The notes beneath the pieces were generated by a model. That model was not told where the DNA came from. It made no database searches and saw only the letters and a list, made by a program, of their open reading frames with translations. This document shows positions 36,208 through 44,971 of a DNA stretch of 64,000 nucleotides, one piece after another; the first letter of the stretch is position 1; each line of letters opens with the position of its first letter. The position numbers were made by a program, and so were the translations under genes. The DNA comes from Bacteroidales bacterium UBA5507 (lineage in GTDB: Bacteria > Bacteroidota > Bacteroidia > Bacteroidales > Lentimicrobiaceae): NCBI GenBank assembly GCA_002426195.1, contig DIOT01000030.1:62001-126000 (forward strand), written 5' to 3'.

Positions 36208-37767
36208 TTATTGAACTATTATACTAATATTGCCAAGTTTACGATTACCACCAGGGCCTTTAGCCATGATGTTCTCGATCCAAATTCTCTGACCTCTTTT
36301 ACTGTTTTCAATAAAGTTTGTCATTTCCTGTGTTAACCTGCCACTATTAGAATTATATTCAGCCACATCACCTCCCCTGATACCCAGGAATTTAAATGAT
36401 GTAATTTCAAAATTCAAATCAAATTCAAAATCTTCAGGCATTTTTGGGATAATAGCCCTGGATGCAAGAAGCATACTCTTAGCTATAGGGCCCCCATCTG
36501 AGTTTGCAATATATGCAGTCGGAGTAGGAACTCTCTTTACTCTAAATTCAGCACGACCCATATTCCTTGTTTGCCCACCATCATTATGTGTAACAGTAAC
36601 AACAGCATTGTTGACTCCGGTTGGCACTTTTACCACCCAGTCTTTACCTGCTTTTCTTATTGTTCCTGCATTAATACTGGCATGTAACTGTGATTCAGGA
36701 ATACCTGATGCAGAAATAGAAACGGGATTATCAACATCGGCATAGAAAACATTCATCTTTGTAGGAGCAACAGTTAGTGAAGGTGTCATAACAAAGTATG
36801 ATTCCTCAAACGGGTACTCATCAGTTTCACCAGTAGGGCCAACAACTTTAATTGAACCTTTGTATGTCTGTAGTCCGGTTGCTGAAGCATTTACAGTATA
36901 TTTAGCAACACCACTCTCAGTTGGTATCAATCTGCCATTAACTGTCACCTCCGGATTCTGCTTTGTGTCAATAGCTGCAATCATTATTTCAGCTTCATAG
37001 GTATCACCAGAGAAAACCAAACGGGAGCTTGGAACAACTTTAGCTGCCAGAAGATCAAACTTATAGTCTTCAGCAGTTATAGAGCTGAACAAAGCACTCA
37101 CTACATCACTTTCAAGGTTTCTTACGTCAGCAATGAGTTTGTTGAGGAATGTGACATTAGCAGCAAGTATTGTGTGGTAAAAGTTATGCATTTCCCAATT
37201 TTGCTTATTGCCAGTCGCATCCTTGTATTTTCCGTCTGTCTCCAGACCTGATTTAATCTTTGATTGAGCTTGTGGGTCAAGACCTTTAACAATATCAGCC
37301 TTAAATTGGTTAATTTTATCTTTAAGTTCACGAGCCTTACCCTTAGAACCATCTTGTGAATCACCAATGAAATAGTTGGTTGATTCATCGTATTTATCTT
37401 TTGCCTGAATATCAGCAAGAGGAGTAGTGCGAGCCTGATCAACAGTTATTCTCTCAGTTCTTGCGATTATCTCCCATTTTATATCTTCAATATAGGCAAC
37501 CATTTCGTCAGAAAGTGTGCGAACTTCTTGTGCTTTACTCCAATAGGGGCCTACCTTTGCTTCGTTGAGCAGGTTTTGTTGTTCAAATCTTGCATATGTT
37601 TCGTCGATCTTTTCCTTTAGATTAGTATTCGTGCCCTCAATACTGTTGTTAACTACAACGAAGGCCTGAATAATCTCAACTGATACATTTAAAGCAAGCA
37701 GAGCAGTCAACACCAGGTACATCATCGCGATCATTTTTTGCCGCGGTGTTTCCTTGTATCCAGCCAT
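36208..37767 (-). CDS. gldM: Type IX secretion motor protein GldM (PorM)
   Basis: A 519-residue protein anchored by one N-terminal helix (about 14-34, IAMMYLVLTALLALNVS), preceded by the family's GYKETPRQK. The remainder is a long periplasmic chain of helical and Ig-like domains (MTPSLTVAPTKMNVFYADVDNPVSISASG), ending RKLGNISIIVQ. GldM and GldL form the proton-driven motor that transmits energy across the periplasm to the outer-membrane translocon. A buried acidic residue in the GldM helix is expected in family members; Glu31 in NVSVEIIQA is the candidate. Gene spacing to gldL is 44 nt. Confidence 0.96.
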   Translation of the reverse strand: MAGYKETPRQKMIAMMYLVLTALLALNVSVEIIQAFVVVNNSIEGTNTNLKEKIDETYARFEQQNLLNEAKVGPYWSKAQEVRTLSDEMVAYIEDIKWEIIARTERITVDQARTTPLADIQAKDKYDESTNYFIGDSQDGSKGKARELKDKINQFKADIVKGLDPQAQSKIKSGLETDGKYKDATGNKQNWEMHNFYHTILAANVTFLNKLIADVRNLESDVVSALFSSITAEDYKFDLLAAKVVPSSRLVFSGDTYEAEIMIAAIDTKQNPEVTVNGRLIPTESGVAKYTVNASATGLQTYKGSIKVVGPTGETDEYPFEESYFVMTPSLTVAPTKMNVFYADVDNPVSISASGIPESQLHASINAGTIRKAGKDWVVKVPTGVNNAVVTVTHNDGGQTRNMGRAEFRVKRVPTPTAYIANSDGGPIAKSMLLASRAIIPKMPEDFEFDLNFEITSFKFLGIRGGDVAEYNSNSGRLTQEMTNFIENSKRGQRIWIENIMAKGPGGNRKLGNISIIVQ

Positions 37768-37811
37768 AATTTCTTTTACTTATATTATTTACAAATTAGA
37801 GTCTTATCCGG

Positions 37812-38672
37812 TTATTTAACATTCACATTCATAGCAGCCAACATGTTGCCATAAACCTGATTTAAAGCGGTAACCTTCTTTGTCAGGTTGTCCATTTCCT
37901 GGCGATAACGATGCATATCCTGAGCAGATTCATTAATGCTTGTCAAATACTGATTCAGTGTATTATGCAATTTTGAAGTATCCTCTACATGTGCAGTTGA
38001 GTTCTTTAATTGAAGTTCATATGCACTATTCAAAGCAGTAAGGTTGTTAGCAAGTTTCTGTAACTGGTCGGCATAAGCCTTATTATCGATACCCGATAAA
38101 TCGAGTTTATCAATTGTTCTTGCAAGTGCCTGAGCACCTTGTTGATAGGTTCCGGCAAACTGGTTAGTTGTCTCAGCAGCTTTAGCAATATTTGATGAAA
38201 GGTCATTGACTGACTTGCTAGCATTTGAAAGATTGCGGGTATAATCGTTAGTAGCAACAGCTGCGCTACTGAGATCAGACATCTTACTTGCATTATCACT
38301 CAGTGACCTCAGGCCATTCCCGAGACTTTGTATTAGCTCAGGGCCTATTTTCGCTTTCTCCAACATATTATCAAGTTCCTGAGTTGGGGTTTTACCACCA
38401 CTTCTAGCAACAACCTTCTTGTTACCATGGTACATTCCGGCTAATTCGGGATACACCAAACTCCAATCGGGTTCAACATGTGGTGGTTCAAAGGCTGAAA
38501 AGAAAAATATTATTGCTTCAGTACCAAGACCAATAATCAGCATTGTATTTGCTCCTTGATAGTGGTTAATTTTGAATAAGGCTCCAAGAATAACAACTGC
38601 AGCTCCCCAGCCATACAGTTTTGCCATGAAGTTTTTGAACCCTCTTCCTCTGACTAAATTGTTCAATCCCAT
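37812..38672 (-). CDS. gldL: Type IX secretion motor protein GldL (PorL)
   Basis: A 286-residue inner-membrane protein with two N-terminal helices: one at about 18-38 (LYGWGAAVVILGALFKI) and one at about 43-60 (MLIIGLGTEAIIFFFSAF). The conserved Lys in the first helix and Glu in the second match the proton-path residues described for GldL. The C-terminal two thirds are coiled-coil-like and face the cytoplasm. It pairs with GldM in the type IX secretion motor. Sits between gldK and gldM. Confidence 0.95.
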   Translation of the reverse strand: MGLNNLVRGRGFKNFMAKLYGWGAAVVILGALFKINHYQGANTMLIIGLGTEAIIFFFSAFEPPHVEPDWSLVYPELAGMYHGNKKVVARSGGKTPTQELDNMLEKAKIGPELIQSLGNGLRSLSDNASKMSDLSSAAVATNDYTRNLSNASKSVNDLSSNIAKAAETTNQFAGTYQQGAQALARTIDKLDLSGIDNKAYADQLQKLANNLTALNSAYELQLKNSTAHVEDTSKLHNTLNQYLTSINESAQDMHRYRQEMDNLTKKVTALNQVYGNMLAAMNVNVK

Positions 38673-38728
38673 GATTGTGTGTTATTTGATAATTATTGAT
38701 GAATGATTATAATAAGCTATTAAGATTT

Positions 38729-40084
38729 CTAGTTATAAATTTTTGATGCTCTTGCAGGATTATCGTCTTTCTGGCGTCCCATATAATTCTGGACCAGTCT
38801 GAATCCAATGTAACTCTTTGCTGTATCCTGATATTCATAAGTTCTGGCATTTACCTGCAGATAGTAGGAAATATCCTTCCATGAACCTCCGCGAACGACT
38901 TTTCTCTTCAGTGCAGGTGGGTCACTATCCTTGGCATTGTAACTGTATGCCGGGTTCATATCCCATGTAAAATTGTATGCTGACTCATCAAACGCATCAT
39001 TTGTCCACTCTGCAACGTTTCCCGACATATCATAAAGTCCAAAGTCGTTAGCCGGATAGTGTGCAACTATAACAGGAGTTAATCCTCCGTCGTCAACATA
39101 ATTACCTCTCAACGGTTTAAAGTTAGCCAGGAAACAACCTTTCTCATTACGTGTGTATGGTCCACCCCATGGATAAGGACTAAATGAATTTCCACCTCTT
39201 GCAGCCCATTCCCATTCAGCTTCGGTTGGCATTCTGAATTCATTAACTACAGCATTACCTCTACCAGTGAGATAAGCTCTTAGCAATTCGGTGCGCCATA
39301 TTCCAAAAGCTTTGGCCTGCTTCCAGTTTACACCAACAACCGGATAATTATCGTAGGCAGGATGCCAAAAATAACGTTCAGTCATTGGATCATTATATGA
39401 ATAAGCGTAATCATGAATCCATGCAAGTGTATCGGGGTAAACATTAATTATTTCCTTTCTAACATAGAGTGATCTGTCTTTCAATCCTTGCGGACGATTT
39501 GCAAGACCAGCATTTACAGGATCTCCTGCTGAATAATCTTTACTTGATGCTGCGCGGTAATCAACCCAAAAATATTCGTAGAAAAGTTTACGGGTATCAA
39601 TTTCTTTCTTGCGGAAATATCTTTCATGTTCAGGTAAGAACATATCTTCAAGAGCACTACGTTCTTCTTCACCATTCCAATCAATTTCAGTCTTCCAATT
39701 GAGGAAAGGAGGATCATAAAGCTCACCTGTTTTCTTGTTCTCTTCAATTAAAAAGTCCTCAGGATTAACGTCACCAAGTTTACGACGAGCAATAGAATCT
39801 CTGACCCAAAAAACAAACTGGCGGTACTCATTATTGGTGATCTCAGTTTCATCCATATAGAATGCACTAACAGAAACAGTCCTCGGATCATTTATATGTG
39901 CATAAGGCACATCCTGATCTCCTACACCCATAGTGAAGCTTCCCATTGGAATATAGGCCATACCATAGGGATCTGGCTGATAAAATTTTTCGCGTTTAGT
40001 AACACCTACCAGTTCACCATTGCCTGAATTCCCACAGCTACTCAATATTAGGGCAGCAATAATGTAGTTGAAGAGTTTTTTCAT
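38729..40084 (-). CDS. gldK: Type IX secretion lipoprotein GldK (PorK)
   Basis: A 451-residue outer-membrane lipoprotein: the lipobox LILSSC gives Cys17. The body is a formylglycine-generating-enzyme/SUMF1-like domain (about 40-445; GSFTMGVGDQD, ITNNEYRQFVFWV, FRMPTEAEWEWAARGG, NVAEWTNDAFDE, RVVRGGSWKD, SYIGFRLV), which in GldK is not catalytic. With GldN it builds the periplasmic ring of the type IX system. It leads the gldKLMN block, with a -7 box 78 nt upstream. Confidence 0.95.
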   Translation of the reverse strand: MKKLFNYIIAALILSSCGNSGNGELVGVTKREKFYQPDPYGMAYIPMGSFTMGVGDQDVPYAHINDPRTVSVSAFYMDETEITNNEYRQFVFWVRDSIARRKLGDVNPEDFLIEENKKTGELYDPPFLNWKTEIDWNGEEERSALEDMFLPEHERYFRKKEIDTRKLFYEYFWVDYRAASSKDYSAGDPVNAGLANRPQGLKDRSLYVRKEIINVYPDTLAWIHDYAYSYNDPMTERYFWHPAYDNYPVVGVNWKQAKAFGIWRTELLRAYLTGRGNAVVNEFRMPTEAEWEWAARGGNSFSPYPWGGPYTRNEKGCFLANFKPLRGNYVDDGGLTPVIVAHYPANDFGLYDMSGNVAEWTNDAFDESAYNFTWDMNPAYSYNAKDSDPPALKRKVVRGGSWKDISYYLQVNARTYEYQDTAKSYIGFRLVQNYMGRQKDDNPARASKIYN

Positions 40085-40161
40085 GTTTATTAACTGATTT
40101 TAATGCAAATAACGGCAATTCTAATAAAATATTATTAGTTGATCTCCGAATTTCTAACCCA

Positions 40162-40169
40162 CAAAAATA
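40162..40169 (-). promoter_or_regulatory. Candidate -7 box for gldKLMN
   Basis: Minus-strand TATTTTTG matches TAnnTTTG, 78 nt upstream of gldK. A CTTG at 40189-40192, 19 nt further upstream on the minus strand, fits the -33 position but already lies beyond the intergenic... within the 116-bp gap before porP it overlaps the porP 3' end region. This suggests gldKLMN can be transcribed separately from porP. Confidence 0.45.
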
Positions 40170-40200
40170 CCAATATATCGAAACAAAACAAGTATCTGTG

Positions 40201-41169
40201 TTATAAGAATCGTGTATTTCGGAAACTTTTTTGTGTTTTTTCAAATTCTAACTTAAAGCAATATCGCAGCATTACCTCGTGACTTCCGGCACCTCCAATT
40301 TTCGATAGTGGTATATCATACGCATAACCGAAGCTTAAGTCCTTGAAATTCATCCCTATCATTACTGCTGCAGTCTCCTGTAACCTATAAGTCAACCCAC
40401 CAAATATCTTTCTATTATATTCAATCATACCATTCAGGTCAACCTGTGCGGTTGTGCCATCAAACTTCACGAATACGCTTGGTATAAATGTAAAAGCAGG
40501 ATTCCTCATGGATGTGAGTTCATAACCTGCAGTACCATAGTAATGTCTTTTTAAATCATATTCCAGGCCTCCTTTGCCTAGAGGACGGGCTCCCTCCAGA
40601 AGCTGGGTTGCAGAAACCCCCATGTATAAACCACCTGGTTGTACATAGAAAACCCCGAAGCCCATATCTGTAAACATAATGCTTTCGGATGCTCCATTTA
40701 ATAATGGATCCTGCTCAACAGGTTTAAGCTTGGAAAAATCCAAAGATTTATTGAGAAAGCCAACGTTTATACCAATCCCAAGTTCGCCACTTGCCAAACT
40801 CCTATTATATGAATAGCCCAGTTTTACATAAACATCTTTAAAGTACCCAATCTTGTCCTGCATAACCACTGCTGAAACTCCACCACGCAACAATCTTACA
40901 GGTGCATCAGCACTAACCACGAAAGTTTCGGGTGCTACATGATTACCCTCTTCATCATTCATGCCAATCCATTGCTGTCTAACAATTCCTGTAACACATA
41001 TAGCATCGCGTAAACCGGCATAACCCGGATTAACAGTAGTATGATTGAACTGGTTAAAAGTAAATTGTGGTTCTTGTTGTCCTTTGCCAATTAATGGCAA
41101 TAAAAATACAATCACAACCAGAGTACCTGATAGACCATATGACTTAAACCTATCTTGAATGCTTTTCAT
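40201..41169 (-). CDS. PorP/SprF-family type IX secretion outer-membrane protein
   Basis: A 322-residue beta-barrel-like protein with a signal peptide ending about residue 31 (GKGQ). The family pattern PQFTFNQFNHTTVNPGYAGLRDAI and the C-terminal beta strands (SFGYAYDIPLSKI, SHEVMLRYCF) identify PorP/SprF. PorP proteins anchor type IX system components or particular cargoes in the outer membrane. I start at the ATG at 41169, just before the signal peptide; an upstream in-frame ATG at 41202 is possible. It lies upstream of gldK on the same strand, the same porP-K-L-M-N order as in Porphyromonas gingivalis. Confidence 0.93.
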   Translation of the reverse strand: MKSIQDRFKSYGLSGTLVVIVFLLPLIGKGQQEPQFTFNQFNHTTVNPGYAGLRDAICVTGIVRQQWIGMNDEEGNHVAPETFVVSADAPVRLLRGGVSAVVMQDKIGYFKDVYVKLGYSYNRSLASGELGIGINVGFLNKSLDFSKLKPVEQDPLLNGASESIMFTDMGFGVFYVQPGGLYMGVSATQLLEGARPLGKGGLEYDLKRHYYGTAGYELTSMRNPAFTFIPSVFVKFDGTTAQVDLNGMIEYNRKIFGGLTYRLQETAAVMIGMNFKDLSFGYAYDIPLSKIGGAGSHEVMLRYCFKLEFEKTQKSFRNTRFL

Positions 41170-41285
41170 TTTAGCATTACTCAACGAGTGTATGGGCAAC
41201 AATTTAATTATTGTTAAGTTAAAGACAACTTGTCACGAACGGGTCTGAAAATTCCGTCGATTTCTCTATTTATTTAAAATAATCA

Positions 41286-41314
41286 CAAAAGTAATACATT
41301 CTCATTATAAACAA
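41286..41314 (-). promoter_or_regulatory. Candidate porP promoter with -33 and -7 elements
   Basis: Minus-strand TACTTTTG (41286-41293) and TTG (41312-41314) spaced by 18 nt fit the Bacteroidota -33/-7 promoter layout, one of the better two-part matches in the window. The implied leader is about 115 nt. Confidence 0.5.
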
Positions 41315-41478
41315 CAAGCCCGAAAAAAAAGTTCCTTGCATATTCCACTGCTCAGTTTACTAATATTATAAGACGCGACGATGTTTATTGAAAGTTATAC
41401 CTAACAAGAACTTTTTTACCATATCAGTGATTTTTTTAAAGTAAAAGCATTAACGAGGAAGTCTCTCGGTTATTGTCG

Positions 41479-41486
41479 TAAATTTG
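41479..41486 (+). promoter_or_regulatory. Candidate -7 box for the first yitT gene
   Basis: TAAATTTG matches TAnnTTTG, 28 nt upstream of the ATG at 41515. No clear -33 partner. Confidence 0.45.
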
Positions 41487-41514
41487 CACCTTTAAAATAT
41501 TATTATACCCAACA

Positions 41515-42444
41515 ATGGCATATCTTCAAAATGAAAAGCTGTTTTCGGCAAAATGGTTCAAGTCATACTCCCTAATAGTCTTAGGCTCATTGATACTTGC
41601 AGCAGGGTTTGTATTTTTTATTAATCCTTATCATATTGTACCTGGAGGAGTTTATGGTATTGGTATCGTGGTTCATCACCTTACTGCCGGGATGTTTTCA
41701 TTTTGGCCGACAGGAATTCCTATTGGACTTTTTGGGCTCGTTCTTAATGTTCCTCTCACTTTAGCCGGCATAAAAATCCTGGGACCCAGATTCGGAATAA
41801 AGACAGTGGTAGGCTTTGTCCTCACCTCCGTATTTATGGACCTACTAACTATGGTGTTTGGTGAAAATGACCCATTGGGACTTTCGAACGAAATCCTCAT
41901 GGCATGTGTATTCGGAGGCGTTTTAATAGGATTTGGGCTGGGTTTGATTTTTAAATCAAAAGCTACATCCGGAGGATCTGATATCATTGCTATGATTATT
42001 GCAAAATACACACGACTTCCACTAGGTCAGTTAATGATTTACGTTGATTCAATCATTGTTCTTTTTGGACTTGCAGTTTTTCAGGATTGGAGGATCCCTT
42101 TATATTCTTGGATAGTAATTTTCATAACAGGTAAGGTAATTGATATTACCATGCAGGGAATAAGTTATGACAAGATGGTATTAATAATTTCTGAAAACTT
42201 TGAAGAGATTCGCGATAAGATTATAAATGACCTGCACCGGGGTGGTACATACATCCCGGGAAAAGGCATGTATAATAACGGAGATAAGACTATTATTTTC
42301 ACAGTTCTGAATCGACGTGAAGTCGCGATGGTGCAGGAATATGTTCATCAGATTGATCCTCAGGCTTTCCTCACTGTTGTTGATGCTAATGAAATTTTAG
42401 GTGAAGGTTTTCGTTCTCTGAGCGAAAAAGTTTCTGTTCTGTAA
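41515..42444 (+). CDS. YitT-family membrane protein (DUF161 plus DUF2179), first copy
   Basis: A 309-residue membrane protein with five or six hydrophobic helices (about 20-210) and a C-terminal soluble DUF2179 domain (about 215-300, YDKMVLIISENFEEIRDKI, then RGGTYIPGKGMYNNGDKTIIFTVLNRREV). Repeated Gly-rich motifs (PGGVYGIGIV, KSKATSGGSDIIAMIIAKYTRLPLGQ) are characteristic of YitT. Transport function is suspected for the family but substrates are not established. A second copy follows 17 nt downstream, so the two probably form an operon and perhaps a heteromer. Confidence 0.92.
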   Translation: MAYLQNEKLFSAKWFKSYSLIVLGSLILAAGFVFFINPYHIVPGGVYGIGIVVHHLTAGMFSFWPTGIPIGLFGLVLNVPLTLAGIKILGPRFGIKTVVGFVLTSVFMDLLTMVFGENDPLGLSNEILMACVFGGVLIGFGLGLIFKSKATSGGSDIIAMIIAKYTRLPLGQLMIYVDSIIVLFGLAVFQDWRIPLYSWIVIFITGKVIDITMQGISYDKMVLIISENFEEIRDKIINDLHRGGTYIPGKGMYNNGDKTIIFTVLNRREVAMVQEYVHQIDPQAFLTVVDANEILGEGFRSLSEKVSVL

Positions 42445-42461
42445 CTCCTCATTTATAATAT

Positions 42462-43355
42462 ATGTCATTCCTTCAGAAAGATAAACTATTTACAAAAAAA
42501 TGGTTTTTATCGTATGCTTTTATTGTCTTTGGAACTTTCTTGGTTTCAGCAGGTTATGTATATTTCATTACGCCTTATAAAATAGTACCCGGAGGTATAT
42601 ATGGCATTTCCATTGTCCTGCATCATATGTTTAATACACCTGTAGGATTAACGGCACTTCTCTTCAATATCCCTCTTACAATAATTGGAACAAAAATTTT
42701 AGGACCAAGATTTGGCACTAAAACGGTGGTTGGTTTTGTTCTCACATCAGCATATGTTGACATACTGTCATACTTCTCAGAATATAAACCGCTAGCACCG
42801 GATGATCCATTTCTTTCAGCAGTTTTTGGCGGTGTACTTATTGGAGTAGGCGTTGGATTCATCTTTAAATCAAAAGCTACCTCGGGAGGTACTGACGTAA
42901 TTGCAATGATACTGGCCAAATACACACGACTCCCTCTGGGACAGTTAATGATGGTAGTTGATTCAGTGATTGTATTGATAGGTTTTGTAGCCTTTGGTGA
43001 CTGGCGGATTCCTTTATATTCCTGGATTGCAATCTTTGTGATGGGTAAAACTATTGACACCGTTCTCTCAGGTGTGGATTACGAAAAGACAATATTCATT
43101 ATTTCAGATAAGTACGAGGAAATCCGTGATAAAATTATTAAGGATCTAAACAGAGGTGGCACTTTCTTACATGGTGAGGGAATGTATAACGGACATCAAA
43201 AAAGAGTTATTTTCACTGTTGTTAACCGGCGAGAGTTGGCTATGCTTGAGGAGTTTATCAATAAGGTCGATCCGAAAGCTTTCCTTACAATTATGGATGC
43301 CCATGAAATTCTTGGACAAGGTTTCAAATCACTACATGATAAGCTGGAAGACTAG
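42462..43355 (+). CDS. YitT-family membrane protein, second (tandem) copy
   Basis: A 297-residue paralogue of the preceding protein, alike from end to end: the FxxKKWFxSY start, PGGIYGISIV, LGPRFGTKTVVGFVLTSA, KSKATSGGTDVIAMILAKYTRLPLGQ and the DUF2179 tail RGGTFLHGEGMYNGHQKRVIFTVVNRREL. By eye about 60% of residues match. The two differ mainly in a loop near residue 65, where copy one has an insertion. It arose by tandem duplication. The long inverted repeat begins 14 nt after its stop and may end the transcript. Confidence 0.92.
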   Translation: MSFLQKDKLFTKKWFLSYAFIVFGTFLVSAGYVYFITPYKIVPGGIYGISIVLHHMFNTPVGLTALLFNIPLTIIGTKILGPRFGTKTVVGFVLTSAYVDILSYFSEYKPLAPDDPFLSAVFGGVLIGVGVGFIFKSKATSGGTDVIAMILAKYTRLPLGQLMMVVDSVIVLIGFVAFGDWRIPLYSWIAIFVMGKTIDTVLSGVDYEKTIFIISDKYEEIRDKIIKDLNRGGTFLHGEGMYNGHQKRVIFTVVNRRELAMLEEFINKVDPKAFLTIMDAHEILGQGFKSLHDKLED

Positions 43356-43369
43356 TCTTATTCTATATT

Positions 43370-43525
43370 GGTATTAAATTAATGCTAAAGTGGATATTGC
43401 GAGTCCCTTGAGCCGCTCTTTAGACGGCATGGCTTCGCATTTTATGTAGATCGTCCCCCTTTCAAGAGCCTACAAAGAGCTGCTTAAATCTAGATCATGA
43501 TCCTCTTTAGCATTACTTTAATACC
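43370..43525. repeat. 156-bp imperfect inverted repeat between convergent genes
   Basis: The outer arms, 43370-43390 and 43505-43525, match at 20 of 21 positions as inverted copies (GGTATTAAATTAATGCTAAAG and its complement). Inside, 43408-43421 and 43474-43487 match at 12 of 14, at the same distance (17 nt) from each outer arm, so the whole element can fold into one long hairpin with a central loop of about 50 nt. It lies in the 252-bp gap between the second yitT gene and rseP, which converge. No open frame of note and no target-site duplication. It may be a miniature mobile element, a structured RNA or an extended bidirectional terminator; the data do not decide. Confidence 0.75.
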
Positions 43526-43607
43526 TCTTTTGGAGTTCCTGTTTCAATACTAAACTCAGCTGAGCTTTTTATGTAAAACAACAAGTCTGATAAAAAGGAA
43601 AAGCTAG

Positions 43608-44927
43608 TTAAAAAAGTCTCATAATATCGTTGATATTGGCAAGGATTAGCAAGCCAAATAACAGAACCATTCCAACCACCTGAGCATATTCGAGGAATTT
43701 GTCGGATGGTTTGCGACCTGTTATAATCTCATAAAGGAGGAATAGTACATGTCCACCATCGAGAGCAGGAATTGGTAAAACATTCAGAATTCCCAGCATA
43801 ATTGAAAGGAATGCTGTTAAAGCCCAAAACGATTGCCAGTCCCATACTGAGGGGAAAAGGTTGCCAATAGAGATGAAACTACCTACAGATTCGTATGCTT
43901 TTACCTCAGGATTCACCAAAAGTTTCAGTTGCTTCCAGTAGCTACCTATCTGTGCAAATGCTCTGTTAAAACCAGCAGGTATTGCAGATACAAATGAGTA
44001 TTCATGTCGTTTGATTTTGAATAAACTTGACGGATCTCTTAGAGCAGCACCTATTCGGGCATTCTCATCGAGTGTAACATCAATATTAACAGTATCAGCA
44101 CCTCTGAGAGCTGTAATTTTAACTTGTTCACCAGCATGGTTTTCAAGTGCACCTTTGAACTGATCAAAAAACAGTAAAAGTGAGTCGTTAACTCCAATTA
44201 TTCTGTCGTCTTCCAGCAGACCTGCTTCTTTACCCGGTGAATCGTTTGTGAAACCACCTATGTAAAAAGGAAGACGGGGCATGATGAAGGCAGCCGATTG
44301 ATGCTTTAACAATTTTCCAATATATCCCTGTGGTATTTGTATCTCATATGGTTGGTCATCTCTAATAACCTGAATTGTCTTGGCATCATCGAGAATTATT
44401 TTTGCAGGTATTTTATAGAAATCCTCAACAACCTCATTATCAACAGTTAAAATTCTGTCTCCATCTCTTAATCCCATTTGTTCAGCCATCGAGTCGGCAA
44501 CAATACCATATTTTACCTCTGAAGTTGGTAAATACTGCTCACCCCAATACCATAACATCGTGATATATATACCAATAGCTAAAATAATATTGACTGTGAC
44601 TCCTCCAAGCATAATGATTAGTCTCTGCCATGAAGGTTTGGCTCTGAATTCATATGGCTGTGGAGGTTGACTCATCTGTTCTTTATCCATAGATTCGTCA
44701 ATCATACCGGAAATCTTTACATATCCACCTAATGGAAGCCAACCCATTCCGTACTCGGTCTCTCCTTTCTTGAATTTAAAAATTGAGAACCATGGATTAA
44801 AGAATAAGTAGAATTTTTCAACTCTTGTCTTAAATATTTTTGCTGTAATAAAGTGACCGAATTCGTGAAAAATTACAAGTATTGAAAGGCTTAAAAGGAG
44901 TTGTGCAGCTTTGATAAGAATTTCCAT
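43608..44927 (-). CDS. rseP: RIP metalloprotease RseP (site-2 protease, M50)
   Basis: A 439-residue inner-membrane zinc protease. The active-site helix holds HEFGH at residues 21-25; the conserved third-helix motif ends in LPIPALDGGHVLF near 395-405, whose Asp completes the zinc site. Two PDZ-like segments lie between (about 130-200, VADSMAEQMGLRDGDRIL, and 225-290, TNDSPGKEAGLLEDDRIIGV). RseP cuts membrane-spanning anti-sigma factors and leftover signal peptides. It follows dxr by 44 nt, with its own -7 box in the gap. Confidence 0.95.
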   Translation of the reverse strand: MEILIKAAQLLLSLSILVIFHEFGHFITAKIFKTRVEKFYLFFNPWFSIFKFKKGETEYGMGWLPLGGYVKISGMIDESMDKEQMSQPPQPYEFRAKPSWQRLIIMLGGVTVNIILAIGIYITMLWYWGEQYLPTSEVKYGIVADSMAEQMGLRDGDRILTVDNEVVEDFYKIPAKIILDDAKTIQVIRDDQPYEIQIPQGYIGKLLKHQSAAFIMPRLPFYIGGFTNDSPGKEAGLLEDDRIIGVNDSLLLFFDQFKGALENHAGEQVKITALRGADTVNIDVTLDENARIGAALRDPSSLFKIKRHEYSFVSAIPAGFNRAFAQIGSYWKQLKLLVNPEVKAYESVGSFISIGNLFPSVWDWQSFWALTAFLSIMLGILNVLPIPALDGGHVLFLLYEIITGRKPSDKFLEYAQVVGMVLLFGLLILANINDIMRLF

Positions 44928-44958
44928 ATGGAGTATTTGAAATATTAATTTTGGATAA

Positions 44959-44966
44959 CAAAGATA
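44959..44966 (-). promoter_or_regulatory. Candidate -7 box for rseP
   Basis: Minus-strand TATCTTTG matches TAnnTTTG, 31 nt upstream of rseP in the 44-bp gap after dxr, so rseP may have a promoter of its own besides readthrough. Confidence 0.4.
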
Positions 44967-44971
44967 GTGAG

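Larger units (their letters stand above)
41170..41514. other. 345-bp divergent intergenic region between porP and yitT genes
   Basis: No gene is visible here. It holds -7 boxes in both directions: minus-strand TACTTTTG (41286-41293) for porP and plus-strand TAAATTTG (41479-41486) for the first yitT gene. The rest is AT-rich, unrepeated sequence; it is the longest non-coding stretch in the window. Confidence 0.6.

Noticed and set aside
43555..43564. Palindrome CTCAGCTGAG followed by T residues, as a terminator of rseP or yitT
   Set aside because: It has no loop, so it cannot form a stable RNA hairpin without losing pairs; the larger inverted repeat nearby is a better candidate.
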